Of a stretch of 64,000 nt of DNA, positions 38,346 through 52,339 are shown one piece after another. The DNA comes from Lichenostomus cassidix (Eukaryota > Chordata > Aves > Passeriformes > Meliphagidae): the NCBI GenBank assembly GCA_008360975.2, contig CM039182.1:44714491-44778490 (forward strand), written 5' to 3'. Under the pieces are notes generated by a model that was not told where the DNA came from, searched no databases, and saw only the letters and a list, made by a program, of their open reading frames with translations. Within the stretch, counting starts at the first letter, position 1, and every line of letters begins with the position of its first letter. The position numbers were made by a program, and so were the translations under genes.

Positions 38346-41270
38346 CGCAGGTGCTGCAGAAAGACAGGGCTTATTTCTAACATGAGACTTCACGAGTCAT
38401 GTACCAAAGTGTGCCCTCTATGACCTTTAACTGTCAAGTTATAGGGAGAAATCACGACCTTACCGTAGTTTCTTTGAATTTTATGAAAAAATTTTATGGG
38501 TACTACAGAAAAGAACCACCATCAGTGTATATCAAGACGAAGAGAAAGCATTTAAGAGAAAGTATATATTGAAGTAAATCTGGGTTGCAGGCTTTTTGAT
38601 GTAAGATTTATTGATCTTGTAAAGCAGAATTTTACTGTGAAATTATCACTGTTCGGTCAAACAGCTGAGGTACATCTCTTAATCTCTATCTAAATAAATA
38701 TTGGCATAGGAATGCAGCAGTTGCTGACTGTACCTTTATTGACCAGCTGCATTCTGATGACTAAGGTACAGAGCTATTGTGTGCTTCACAATAGAGTTTG
38801 TAAAAGAGTATTGAATGTCCATGAATGGTTTCTGGCTGGCAGAGGTTTCCACATTATGCTTCTGAACTCTGATAATTTATCTAGAAATTTGTCTGGTTTG
38901 GCTTCAGTCATGTATTCTTTATGCATTCCTTATGTTAATGTCTTCCTGAAGAGTTTGTATTGCAGGGTGATAATTAGATTTTAGCATGACAGTCTTCCAC
39001 AAAGCAAAACAATTTAAATCTTAATATTCTACTTTTGACTACCTGTTTTTAACTGTAATAATTTACTCATTGTCTTATATACTTAGTTTCTAAATATATT
39101 TTGATTTATAAAATGTTTTTATAGGTAAGCTTAAAAACCATTGCTTTGCTAAGGTAGATTCATTAGCCATATGTATGCAAAAAGATTAAGCCTACCATGA
39201 TGCATTCTTAGTTTACCCACCGTAACTTTCCAAGTACAATTTATAATAGAGCATCATCTCAAAGACTCAGCTGAAATTTTGGTAATCTTTTTCTTTTCTC
39301 TTAGATTTCTCTTTTGAGTCCCCCATTTATATTACAAGGTACAATGGTTCAATTTCTGCCCCTTGGATGTTTTGATCAAGTATTTCTTTACTAATCAAAT
39401 GGGTACAGGAAGCAAAATTGTGTCCTAGAATTCTTTTCCTTTCAATTTCATTTACTGGGTTCCTTTCAAACTCTTGACTACCAAATAAGATAAAAACATG
39501 TTAAAACATTGTGGTGCTAAATACTGTGACTGACAGTTTCCACTCTGCAATTTAATTGAGGGCCCTAAATAGATCCCTGTGGCAGATGCTTAAGCACTAT
39601 TTGGTGGGTGACATTGCTTTTCATTTTCTGTTGCTGTCATGTTATTTGATATGGAGTTTGGCAATAATTTAGGTCTTTACAAAGGAAAAACAGATTTCTT
39701 TCAGTTACCTATTGGAGTAAAGTATTCTTTCTCCTTGGTGCATACTCGATTCGTTTGTCTAAAGCAGAAAGGACACAAATGAGGACTGATAGCTCCTTTT
39801 ACTGCTGCAGAGAGCCAAGGATTATTCTGTAAACAATCCAATTCATTTCTTACTGTATATTTTCAAGTTCTACATTTGCTTGCCCTGTGTCAAGTTCTGG
39901 AGCAGGATTTAAATTCCCTGCACGTAGCTATCTTTAGGGCTCACATCTGGATGGCACTGCAGGAGCATATTGCTGAAAGCAAACAGACTAGCAGTTCTGA
40001 TGATAACAATGGAGTCTGAGAAAATACTGGATGCATGTATAAGATTCCATTAAAAAGCAGGGACTGAGAGGGATGTCTAATGCAGTCCATTTAATGCAGA
40101 ACTCTCCAGAGAGTGAAGTGGGGATTATGCCTGCTCCTGTGCTTATTAAAGACTGGTATAGAGGATTCTTGTTGGGCGAATGGTATCTCCATAACAGATG
40201 CTCTGATACTCATGAATACATTTCTAATTATATCTTAATGATCTCAGCCACAAATAGGAAAACAAAAATCTTTGTCTCCCTGAGTGGTTACCTTAGTGGC
40301 TGCAGGATTGGCAAGGTTTAGATTTTCCATCTCCTCTCACTAATCCCAGGGGGCTTCATTGTGAGAAATGAGACTTGTTTATGATGGTGAATTAGATTGC
40401 TGTAAAAGGTTATTTCAACAGACAGTTGGGAAATCATAATAGAATAATTTAGTAAAAATGGGAGCTAAAGTATGCTTAATGAAACATGATTAGATTTAAT
40501 TTTCTTGCTATTTCAATCATTAAAGGTACATTATCCTTTCTCAGACCTCATTTGGGCTCTTTGCCATGGACCCATTCTTAGTAACAGACTGAAACTTGCA
40601 TGTTCCATTAGGATATAAAAATGGCTAATGATACTTTGGTCTCCTCTCCCTGGCTTTTGTAAAATTTCTGTTACTAGCTTTTCAGATATATTTTAGCTGT
40701 TTTCTACTTTGATCCTTTTATTCCCTCACATCTATTGTACACATTTTTCAGCATGAATAACTATTCAGGGAGTATAGATTGAATGAAATGAGGTAAAAGA
40801 CTAATATAGCTACCTAATAATTGTGAAGTGGCTTATTATATGTAATTAAAAAATTTTGATTTAGTTATGACTAGGATTCTGTGTTCTAACAAAGTTAATA
40901 TTTAATCTCTTCATATAAAATATATTTCTATGCTGTCTTAATCCCATGGTACAATTCTTCAGGTTTTTGTGGGCTTTTTTGGTTTGGTTTTTTTGGGATT
41001 TTACACTGGATTTTGATTTCTTTTTCATTATTTTTCTTTGTTCTTTCCTTTTGCAGTGCAATGACACATTGTGTGGCACCACATATGGGCTAAAATTTCT
41101 ATCTGGCCTCTAGTGTTATTAAATTTAGTTCTTCATGACATTTTATGCCTCTCTCCTATCATCAAAATGCTACTTTGATCTAAAAATATCCAGTTCCTTT
41201 TCAGGCAGTGAATTCATATGAGAATAAAGCTGCTCTTTACTGGTATACAAATTGGGCAGAGCAGCAAAAC

Positions 41271-41414
41271 CTTGTTGATTAGCTCAGTTGGTCAGAGCAT
41301 GGTGGTAATAGCTCCAAAGTTGTGGGGTGGATCCCTGTATGGGCCATTCATTTAAGAGTTGGACTCAGTGGTCCTTGTGGGTCCCTTCCACCTCGGAATA
41401 TTCTGTGATTCTGT
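41271..41414 (+). mobile_element. tRNA-Ile-derived SINE with CR1-like tail (TguSINE1-like)
   Basis: The head at about 41271-41346 resembles tRNA-Ile. A perfect A-box-like TAGCTCAGTTGG is followed by GTCAGAGCATGGTGGTAATA, a decayed B box (GGTGGATCC instead of GGTTCGATCC) and a GTATGGGCCA acceptor end. The tail at 41356-41414 is the CR1 3' end, with GTTGGACTCAGTGGTCC, GGTCCCTTCCACCTC and two copies of ATTCTGTG. A pol III head on a CR1 tail is the known plan of the zebra finch SINE TguSINE1, which is moved by CR1 machinery. The damaged B box and tRNA body show that it is neither a working tRNA nor likely an active SINE. Confidence 0.9.
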
Positions 41415-44400
41415 GGTCATGGCTCCATTTGTTTTCAGGATTCCAATGCATTGTTTGGGGGAGGAAATATAGGGGTTATTTCAGTCTTTCATGATGTTAT
41501 TCCAAGTTGGATGTATGTTTCACTGAGAAAGACTTATTTTGTTCAGGATGAATTTTCTGCCCAGAGTCGCATGGGAGGTAGAGGAGAAAGGCAGACCTCA
41601 GGGTAGCCAGTGGCATGTCAATCAGGAATGCTTTAGGGGAATGGCCCAAGTACAGATCCAAGTTCAGAATCGCCCTAGAGGAAATGGCTGACACTGGGTT
41701 TCTGAAGCTCAAGATAAATATTTTGACTACTAAGCAAGATGTTTTGCTAACATCTCTTACCATGTCCTACTGAAGTTGCTTCAGAGTGTACGTACTAAAT
41801 TTTCTTTGTTGCAGAGCCTTCTGATGATCTGGACTTTCACTAAAAATGAGCAGAAATGAAAGAACTTAAGTCCTCTACATTTCTTCTAAGATAGTGAACT
41901 ACTGTGCGGTACAGGTGGTGTGATAACCTAGTGAGTGTGTCAGTGCATACTGGGAATGTTTGGTTGAAACCTTAAAACATTTGAGGAAATGGAAAGTCTA
42001 GCTCCATTTTGAAACAGCATAGTCTCAACTCATCAACTTTTCAGTGTTACTGGAATAGTGTCATTTGAATTTTGTATGTCAATGGTGAAATAATTTGCGA
42101 GAAAATGTGTGTGTATGTATATTCATGTGTCTGTATGTACATATTTAATGGATCCTGTCCTTATGAAGCAATAGACATAAGGTCTCATATAATCATTTAG
42201 TACCTGTTTACTACTGAAATGCACTTTATGAGGGGTAAAAAAAGTCACTCTTCAGGGGGCAGAAGGCACTGTGCTACACTCTGAAGGCACTGTAATCTGT
42301 TTCCAGGCAATAATTGCCTTTACAGTGGTGATAATCAGGAAGATTTGAATTGAACCTGTGCTTGGAAAAACCCCACATATTGATGACTGAAATGGATCTC
42401 TGTCATTAAGTGGAATTAATTTTTGCAATCTATATTGATTTTCAAACCTGTATTCTAAAAGTTGATTTCTTGAATCACTATGTAGGTATCTAAATAGAAA
42501 TGACTCAGGGAAAGATGGAGTGAGATTATGAAAAAGCAAATAAAAGAATAAAAATCACAATGAAATTTAATAATGCTATTTCTGTCCCAGACCAACATAA
42601 CCAAGATACATATGCTGTCTTTGGTTCTGCTGCCACAGGCATCGTTAATATAAAAGCAGACTCTGTAGAGTCTGGAAACTGCAGCAATATCCGGGAAATA
42701 TTTAAGCAAGGAGAAGGTATGGTCATTTAATCTTGAAATTCTTTCTTTTTAGTCTTTAGATTTGTTTATTTGTTCCTTTTAATTTTTCATCTTGTCTACA
42801 TCCTGTTTCTTCTAGTAAACAGTAGTAAGGCAAAGTTATGTTAACCTTGCACAAAATTTGATTAGGGAATGGGGTTGGTGGCTTGTTGGACACCAAGTTA
42901 GGCTGATGAGTGGCTTGTATTTCTGTGGGAGATTTTTGGATAGCAGTGAATTTCCTTCTTGTGTCTACAAGAGAAAGTGTGTTTCTAATATTTACATAGA
43001 ATAAGAAATTCTACTTCATTTTGCTATCTTTTTTAATGATTATTATTTCTTCCAATTGAGAAATTCTCTGGCTATTAATACAAACTGCACTTTCCAAGTA
43101 TACCCAAACATGACTCTTAGTACCAGACTCGTTTCCTTGTTCCTCTGAAAGCAGTGAAACTTTTGATGGCTGTATAAACACTGTAGTTTTTAGGACGGGA
43201 TTTACTTACGTTTGTAAACTGACATTAAGAGAGGCAGCAAATGCTTCAAGTCTTATATAGCTTAAATATGTGTATCAAATCTATTTACACTCAGGAGAGT
43301 TTTAATCACTGTGGTGCACACACACAGTTAGGACTACTCAGAATTCAAACCTTGCTCCACTCTGATAGCTCAGTTTTGCTCGGACCACTGAATCCACCTC
43401 AGTTCCTTTTGTTCTTGAAATTCATATCCACAGCCTGGCATAAGAAGAAAATACATTCATCTTCAAGTTCTTGAATAAGTGCCAAGATAACACTGTGATA
43501 CATGGGCTATGACAGTGTGTTTGTGTGATACACATACTGTTTATCAGGAACGTTAACTTGAGATAGAGTTGAGAACAGAGATTACATACCACTAATTTAT
43601 GGAAGAAGAAACTTCATAGAGATACTGTGCCCATAACCTCTATTCCTGTAGTTCACAAAGATACTGTAACATACTAAAATATTTTTTTGTTTTCTGGATT
43701 TGTAAGTATTTAATAATGTGATTATGGTAAAGATTTGCTAATGTTCATGCTAATGTTTAATTAACTGACCAAAAAGCCCCGAATCAACAAACCCAACATA
43801 TAACTTTTTTCAGTGTTTAGTCATCTGGAAAGAAAAATGTTAAAATGGAGGAGATACCCAATTCTGTAATCTTTTGCAGTGTCAGAATGAATGGACAAGA
43901 CTGGTGATTCGAAAGTTGTTGTAACTTAAGTGTCAAATCAGTAATGAATTGTCTCATCCTGGCCATGGCTATTAAGCACAGAAAAATCATGCCAAATAAA
44001 ATCTCCCTATAATATTCCTTTAGAGTACACATTAATTTCACTACTAAGCAAACAACCTTATTGTTTGAGAGATAGTATTTATTGACTATAACGCCAAAAA
44101 AAAAGCACTATTTTGTTTAATAGCCTTATTTAACAATTTTTTTTAGAGTTAATAAACAGTGCTTTGCAATGTAGAATTTTCACTTTCAGCAATCAGTTCA
44201 TAATTTCTCTTGCCTTGCCTGCCTAGTGTCCTAGTAGAAATATAGTTTGCTTAGAGCATAATTTCTTGTCTGTCTAAGCCCAGGATAGAAACATGAAAGA
44301 AATGCCCTCTCTCATGGGATAATAATGCTGGCTGTGTTACTCCTCAGCATGTCTGCCAGTCTGTTCATTGAAGAATATTGTTAGTGCTCCCCTGTTTCCT

Positions 44401-45937
44401 GATGTGGGGTTTGGTGCCATGGTATCAACTAAGAGATGTAGCTTGCTACTGTAGGAGTCACTTGAGTGGGGAAAGGCTGGAAGATGAGTTTCCTAGGACA
44501 TCCATGCACAGTAGTACATGTACTTTGAGCTGAGTAGATTGATAGCTGGTAGAGCCTGGTTGTTGAGTATGCTTCTTTTCTAAATGCACATCTCTTTGGG
44601 AACATGCAAAATCTCTATGAACAGGTGTCCACAAATGAGATGTATAGGCTGACTTAAAAAAAAAAAAGATGTAAAATATAAAGTGAGAATTTCCTAATGT
44701 CTTTCAGACTAGTAATCAGCTACTTAAATAATCCCTAAAGTAAGTAATGAGAGAAATTGAGCAATTATGTATTTTGAAGGTGCCAAATGTACTAAGACTA
44801 TACTGTGATTTTAGTAACAGGAGATTCAGCAGATGATTCTTTTTGATGAGTCCTTAACTGTTTTCAAGTTTAATGTAACTTGAATAAACTAGTTATCATC
44901 ATTCTCTGTTTCAATTACAGATTGAGTAAATGTGAATGAGTGGGAAAAAACCTCATACTTGTCAAACTAAATAGTATTTTGAGGGTAGAGAGTATAAAGC
45001 AAGGGGTAAAGTAAAAAATATTAAACATGTAAATGTGTTCTTCCTGCCACTTTTGACAGCTTGAATATATCTCTCAACCCAACTAAATTGTGGTAGAGGA
45101 AAGCATTCTTTCCTCATTCAGACAGGTTCAATTTCCCTGTACTTCTTTGTCAGCCCATGGCTTCTCATTCAACACCTTTTTCACCAACACCATTGAATTT
45201 TAAGGAAGTCTGTGAGTATGAAGAATAAAACATTCAATTTGAGATTAAGAGGGACAGTGGATATTTTTTCTATCCTTTTTACTTCCTTGTAAAAGCATAA
45301 GTTTTCCTCAGTTGGTTTTTGTGTTGGGGTTTTTTTTCAGTTATGCAAAATGTCAGGAAAGGCATTTCAGTCCCATTCTTGCACACCTCAGTAGGCAGTG
45401 AAAACAGAGTCAGTATCAGTTTTTGCTTTTAAATACTGTTTAGCAACTAGTTAGCTCTAGATATGGGAGTAGGTTCTGAGGAAAAAGAGGCAGAGACCCA
45501 TTCCTTAGCAGCTGATGATGGGTTAATGAACACAGCAGTATAGGAGACCTCCTTCCTTGTGGTGGCAAAGTGTCTTTTGCATCAAAACAAAATCCATGTA
45601 GAAAAAAGATATCCATTGATTGGTATCTATCATTCTGAGTTCTTTAAGAAGTAGCATTTAATGAATGCTGAAAATGCAAGTCAGGTAAGTGAATATTTTG
45701 GTATGGTAATTTTTGGCATAATGTTTGATTGCATCTCCCAAGTGACTTTGCAGTTTAAATGCTTCACTGCTACTTGGGACTCTCCAAAGCATCTACAGAT
45801 TTGTGATTCTAAAGATGAAGTTGCTGCTGTAGTGGTATCTATTACTTGTAGTTTCATTGCTTCAGAGCATACCAGCATGAATTCTTCCAGAGTACTGGAT
45901 CTTCATTGATATCAGGAAATTTAATTCTCCAGAGTGA

Positions 45938-45965
45938 GATATCACTTGTGTGATATCACTTGTGT
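45938..45965. repeat. 14-bp tandem repeat, two copies
   Basis: GATATCACTTGTGT occurs twice in a row. It runs into a 23-mer that recurs at 46745-46767 with one mismatch. Confidence 0.95.
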
Positions 45966-48900
45966 GACTATACCCAGAGGGAAATAGCTTTTTTCCATAC
46001 TGTCTGTTCAGTTGTGTTCAAATTTTTATTTTAAGGGTCCTTGAGTGTTATTTACAATGAATAGTTTTGATCCTCAGGAAGCTATTTGCTTGGCTACTTT
46101 TTTCTAGGTAATGGGGAAAATTCTTTTTATATGAAATTGCTTCTGAGTGTCCTCTCTGAAGGAGCCTGACTCTGCTAGAGAGAGGAGCCTACTCAGGCTT
46201 CTTCTGTTGAAAATAAGGAAAATTTTTAATGAGAGTGGAGTTCTTTCACTAAGGTTTTTAGGTGCAAAAGGACAAGTTTTGAGGTTTTTTTGCTGCCAGA
46301 AATTTGGGTGCGATTTTGTAGCAAGAAGAAACATTACTCTATTTTAAGAGTTGCTGCTGAATTGTTTTACAATTCTTCTTTAACAGTGAATGTAAGATTG
46401 TGAAATTTTGCATTGCCTACTGCACTGGGTATTAGAACAAAATCTAAGACTAATTCTAGTGCTTTCTGTTGGTTGATACATGACATCCTAGTTTTTATTA
46501 ATGCTTTCCTTTCTCCTTAGTCCTTCAAAATCACTATTTTTCCTCTATCCTCAACTGACTTTGCCTAAGCACTTGGTGACTGAGGATGCAGATGCTCTTT
46601 ATTTTTCAATATTCTAACAGGAATTTTTGTGAAAGTTGTAAGACATGATCTTCATGTGTGAACTGAATATGTCACTGTTGTGATACATCTGAAAAGCATG
46701 ATCATTCTAGAAATTGGTTGTCAGATTCGTAATTGCTCCTTTCGGTGTGATTATACCCAGAGGGAAACATTTGGAAATATTAGCTCTTGTATAGAACCGT
46801 GCTTTTGAAAAAGACTGATTTTTGGAAAGCAGAGTAGCAAGAGACATGACTGTGCTTACTTCTAATTTAGATAATTAATGAGGAAAATCGTATTACCTTA
46901 ATGTTAGAGATCCATATAAATATGCTTTCAGTTTGTGCATAACTGGTCTTATGAATCAAAAGCCACAAAATGTGGAAGATTAAATTAGCCAACAGGAAAA
47001 GTTTCTGATCTTCTGTTTCATAAACGAAGTAATAGCAAATCAAAATAAGCTAGGTTGAATGCAATATTAAACTATGTTTCAGTAAAGGTGTCCTAGTTAG
47101 CATTGATGATTTCATATATTCAGCTATACTGTGACAAAGAATGATCAGATGAGAATGGCATATTCTGATAACTATAATTTGAATATGGTTAATTTCTATA
47201 ATTTTCTTATTTCAATGGACTTAGTGTAAAAAAAACCAAGCCTCTACCTTCTTATGTCCCCTTACTTACTTAACTTGCGTTTATAGATCATATGTAAGCT
47301 TGAGAAGGAGCGTTTAAATTTAAATCACTCTGATTATATTGAATGAGCAGGAGTACTGTGGTATATAGTGTAAGATTTAATCACAGCATATCTGTAAATA
47401 TAGCATTCAGGACTTTCTCTTTTGTATTCTTGGATACCTGAGTAGGAGACATGTATGTGAAGTCTCCCAAATTGGAAACCTCTTATCAAAATGCAATCTC
47501 TTTTGTTATCTAAAATGTAATTAAAATAGGGTAGTTTGCCTAGTGCTGTTCTAAGTTCTAATCCACTTAAAGGAAGAGAAAAGGCAGCTTTAGCCATAGT
47601 ATCTTGCCAAGATTCCTACTCCCTCTTTGCTAATCCACACCCTTTTACCTAACTGGCTTAAATAAATACTTCAACTGATTTCCTTTGTGAAAGTACAACC
47701 CTTCGAAATTAGAATGAAAAGTTTAATGGCCTAAATACAGTTCAGTCCTATTTGAAAAGCCTGATTTATCTTCTGTGGTTTCTTTTTTTTAATACTAGTA
47801 TTTCCTTGTTATGCCCTTGGTATATCATAGCTGTCCTTTTTAGGCACTGAAGCAATTAGTTTTGAGAAGGCTGATTGTTCAGGGTCCAGTGCTTTCCTGC
47901 CTTTCATTCGCCGAAGCTGTACATTTTAATGAAGTTGTTTCATCTGTATTGCCAAACACTAGAATTTTACTGCTTCAATTCTAATTATCTCTGCTGGCAA
48001 ATGCTATGTTTTATTAAAGCTGTCAAGTGCACTGTTCATTAAATGTCCACAGTCAGTGGTGCTGTGCACACAAATTAGATCAGCTTTACTACTTGATAGA
48101 TTATGAAGTTAAATATTTTTATATAAACCTCTAAAATTGAGTCTAACAGCAATCAGTGGTGGCTTAGATAAGTAAAGCATACCTGTAGCTTCTTGGAATG
48201 TAATCTCATATAAAAAACCATCATGGAACATATGCTAAATCATTAGTAGTCTGTCTAGCTGAGTATACAATTTGTATGGTTATTTAATTCATTAAGAGAC
48301 CGTTTTCCTTCCTCAATATGTACACATTGTATCTTGAATTCCAGTTTATATGTATTTTGGGTAAGATAAGTTTTGTTATTTATGCTTTGATAAAAGTAAA
48401 AACATAAGTGCTAGTCTTTCATCAGAGAGTTGCATAGTGCAATTGGTGTCCATTAAAAAACAGGGATGACTTCACTGAAATATTACTAACCTGGTGAATG
48501 TGAAAGATTGCTATCATAAACGACTAACAGTTTCTCTTCTAATTGCATATTTGAAAGAGGAATTTTACTAGGAGGTGTTTACTTCAAATATATGAAGCAG
48601 TAATAGAAATATTGTACTTGCAAAGACAATATTTGATTCAGCTCTCATTTTGACACTTGGGGATTTTTTTCCCTTTTGTTAATTTTATGTCCTCAGTGTA
48701 TGTATCATTCTCTTCAGTTAAACAAGTAGTCATTCTTGCTATTTAATGTATTGTTTTAAAGATGTTCTTTAGGAGAATTAATAAGATATTCTGATGATAG
48801 AGTACCAGATAAAAACATTGTTGATCTTTTGAAAATAATGTTTTTCTTATCCCTCAGCTATCTGTAGGGAAATAATTTAAAATTTATTTGTAGTACCACG

Positions 48901-50498
48901 GCTTTATGGTGTCAGTTTTCTGTGTTGGTTACCTTATCTTTTGAGGAATCTTGTGTTTATACTTTCCAACTTTGCTTTTGAATTTATCAGGCTGTATTTC
49001 AAACCTTTAGAGGAGCAGATATTTATTGTTTTCTTTGTAGAACTCATAAATAAAATCTCAAAATGCTATATAAAACTAAATAGAATTTAAGAGCTCTTGG
49101 ATATATATTTTTTAGGGTTGAGTAGGAAACTACAGTCCTTCAAAAAGCTGTGGGGCACTCTTCCTTGTCTCTTGTCCTTATGATCTATTTTAGAGTCCTC
49201 TAGTGTAAATAGAAAATTCATATAACATGAAGTTGAATAGGAGGCTGTGTATGTTTATGTATTTAATTGTTTGTTAATGTATTATGCTTTAATATACATA
49301 TTTCATGGTATTTTTAGGAAATAATAGCATTTTATCTTTTAGTGCAGAAACCGAAAGTGTTCCTTTGACTGTATTCGGGAGCTGAAGTGGGTTTTTTTAA
49401 TCTGAAATCCTTAACTTCAGACAAGTTTCATCATGTTCAATTTTAAATTTTTTTCAACTGCCTACTGTCAGACAGGAGATGGACCCTAATAGATAGTGTA
49501 TTCTGTGGCAGTGAAGTAGTTGAATGATACCAATATACTGAGAGATTTGGTGGGAAAGGGAAGTGTGGAAGTCACCTAAATACATGTGAAAAATCTACAA
49601 TGCTCGAAACGTCAAATTTTTCTTAGTTGTTCTTATTTTCACTTTGGATATATGTTTCTATTTGGCTTTGAGTCTGAAAAATTGGACAAAATATTTCCTG
49701 AGCCTTCTAGGGAGATTGGATAAGTACTCAGCCTTATATTTATATCTAAACTCAGATTTGTAAAAGCTTGTCTTATTTTGGCTTCTTGAAAGTTGTCTGA
49801 CTTATTACTGTCCCTACTGTGTATATAAATGCTTTGCTTGCATTGCCTTGTCCACCCTTTTCAGCCTGAGTGTGCAAGTGTAGTGAATATAACAGAAGGA
49901 AATAAATTTCATTGTAAATCCTCATGCCTTCCTCTTCTCAGTGCTGTCTCAACAATTGTGAAGAATCACTGAAGCAATCGGCACACTTAAGAAAGACATT
50001 AAAAAAGTGATGCAATTCAATACAGATACAGGTCTTTATTGTATCTGTGAAATGATGAATTTATGCAAAGAAAAACAGCGAATAGACTTTTGGTGGGTTT
50101 ATCAAGCTGAGACTGAAAGGAGTAATGGTAATGCCATTAACAAAATAAATATCATACAAAGGAAATATTTCTGGTTCTGAATATATACAGATTAGGCTGA
50201 TAAAGTTCTGTGCCATTTTAAAAAGTCCTAACATTTTAGACCTAATCAGGAATTCTTTCAGTTTAAAAGAACATGGGAGAAGTTTTGGTCCAAGGTTGTA
50301 GATTAGGCTCCCTGAAATTGATGTTGTCTACTGAGATATTTAGCTGGTTTTATAATATTTTAAATGTTGAATTTTAAGGGATGGAGAACGTACTGCTTTT
50401 GTATTACCACATTTTTTATGGTAAAAGTCGTCTTCTAACTTTGTAGAAGGAATACAAGATTTATTTAATTTTTGTACTGTTTTGTTTTGTTTTTGCAG

Positions 50499-50604
50499 AG
50501 ACACCAGGACAGTATACTTGGGAATACAATGCAAAGTGTAATTGCCTTACTGCATAATATCATTGCTAACAAAAGTACGAACATGATGATACTCTTTGAA
50601 GCAG
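50499..50604 (+). CDS. ULK4: ULK4 internal coding exon 7 of 7 in the window
   Basis: This 106-nt exon lies between acceptor TTTTTGCAG and donor GTATTT. It encodes RHQDSILGNTMQSVIALLHN, then IIANKSTNMMILFEA, and leaves one base of the next codon. The ILGNTMQSVIALL core is unmistakable for ULK4. The upstream exon ends in phase 0, so the joined reading frame is open. It is the last coding exon visible. The continuation, expected to start with a glycine and a segment like LVSHxCNLL, was not found in the remaining 13.4 kb. Confidence 0.96.
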
Positions 50605-52339
50605 GTATTTCATCTTTGTCTTTATTCTCCTCACTGTAGATGTTTCCCAGTCTGTCATATCTGACTCTGTGTGAAACTAAACTTCTGTGTATTTAGATTT
50701 TGTAGTGGTTGTTAGGTAATCTCATTGTAACTGATGTTCTCCTCATCACTTCCTCTTCCTTTCTTACTGACTTGATATCAAATTTAACTTTTAGAAAACT
50801 TTTCTTCCAAGAAAATGAATGACATCTAACAATAAGGATCTATGCTTCCATTTGTACTATTTGTTGGTATGCATACCAGCCTATAAATCCATTAAGATTG
50901 GTAGTAGTAGTCGTGTCCTCATTTTCATAATTACCATAGTAGTTAAAACACTCACCCAGAACATAAGAGAGCTGAATTCCTGAACCTTTTTACTCCTAAG
51001 GGGTTGAATGGTCAGTGCCATTATTCAGGAGATAAACTGGAACTTGACATTGTTGCTAATAACATGATCCTCTCCTCTGTTGCAAACAGATCCACTCTGA
51101 AGTCAGTGGTGTGCTAGTGGAGCACAGAGCCAGACAAAAAGAAAGAATGGAATAGTATGACTAATTTGGAAAGGGCTGGTTCATAGGAATCTGATTCTTT
51201 GGTTATGTCTCACCAAACTGCTTATCACACTTAAGAACTGCTTGGGGTTTCTTGGGATTTAGATGTATGTGCTGCTTTTACTTTCTTTAGGCACTTCTGT
51301 TCTGTGTCAGGAAAAATCCTAAGCTGGCACTGACATGAGCTGCAGCAAGGTAACTTGTTAAAACTATACAATGCAAAGAAGTTTGTTCAAGTCCCACAAG
51401 CACTGTAACCACATAATTGGCATGCCTTACTTAAAGTAATACACCCTGCCTTTCTTTGTGCCAAATTGGGTGCAAAAATGTTTAACAGCATGGCAGAAGT
51501 GCCTCCATTCCCCAAATATCTCTTCTTTATTGTCTTACAGAGCAAACTCCTGTGTACCTTTTATGCTGCTGGTAGTATATCTGTGCTCTTTCACTTCTCA
51601 TCTGCTCCAAAAATAAAATGCATCTCTTCAGTCATGCTAGTTTTCAAGTAAAGGAAGTGAGATAGAAATATTATTAAAGTCTTTTTCTTGTACGATGTCA
51701 TAATGACTCCAGTAATATTTTCAGATTTATACTGATTAGATAACACTAACTTGGACTTGCTGAACTTCAGCAACCACACTAAAGAAAGCAGCACAGCAGC
51801 CAAAAACAATTAGTCTCAAGTCAAATGTCCCCATCTTCTCTCATCCCTTTTCTGCCACTGGCTAATCTTCAGAGTGTTGGAAGCCTGGATTTTGGCCAGT
51901 GCTCTATTGATTTAGGCCCTAATTGTCAAGTGAAGAACTCCTAAAATTTGATTTGCAAGAATGTTATGAGAGTATTGGTCTTGTAATTACAGACTGTTAG
52001 ATTTTCTTTGAATTAAGAGGGGAGAGAAGTTATTCCATGCAAACTGGAGGGCTTTATATCCTTTGCATTATCATCTGTAAATACATAGTGTTCACATCAG
52101 GAAAATACCTTAAACTTCTGTTGCCATATCTTTGACATTTAACTTCTCATTTTCAAATGACTTTTGTGTGACAGAGAAGACTACAATGTAGTAAAATGAA
52201 AACTGAGCTCCCTCTTGCAGGAAAATATCCAGGAATCCAAATAGAAAAGTTGAACATGAGTCAGCAGTGTGCATTTGCAGTAATAAAGGCAAAAGAGAGC
52301 TGCAATAAAAAAGAAAAAGTGGAAGGTTGAGACAAGTGA

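Larger units (their letters stand above)
26341..50498 (+). other. ULK4: 24.2-kb ULK4 intron
   Basis: It starts at GTAAGA and ends at TTGCAG. It holds TA/TG simple repeats, a CR1 3' end (34296-34672), a GC-rich island (38110-38345), a tRNA-derived SINE (41271-41414) and candidate conserved stretches. No exon is needed by phase, because the flanking exons join in phase 0 at a position expected for ULK4. Confidence 0.85.

Noticed and set aside
38015..38423. Overlapping open frames on both strands in the GC-rich island
   Set aside because: Low stop density from high GC explains them. The translations are low-complexity, rich in Pro, Leu and Ser, and match nothing I know.
41271..41346. Functional tRNA-Ile gene
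   Set aside because: The B box and stems are disrupted and the sequence is fused to a CR1 tail, so it is a SINE head.
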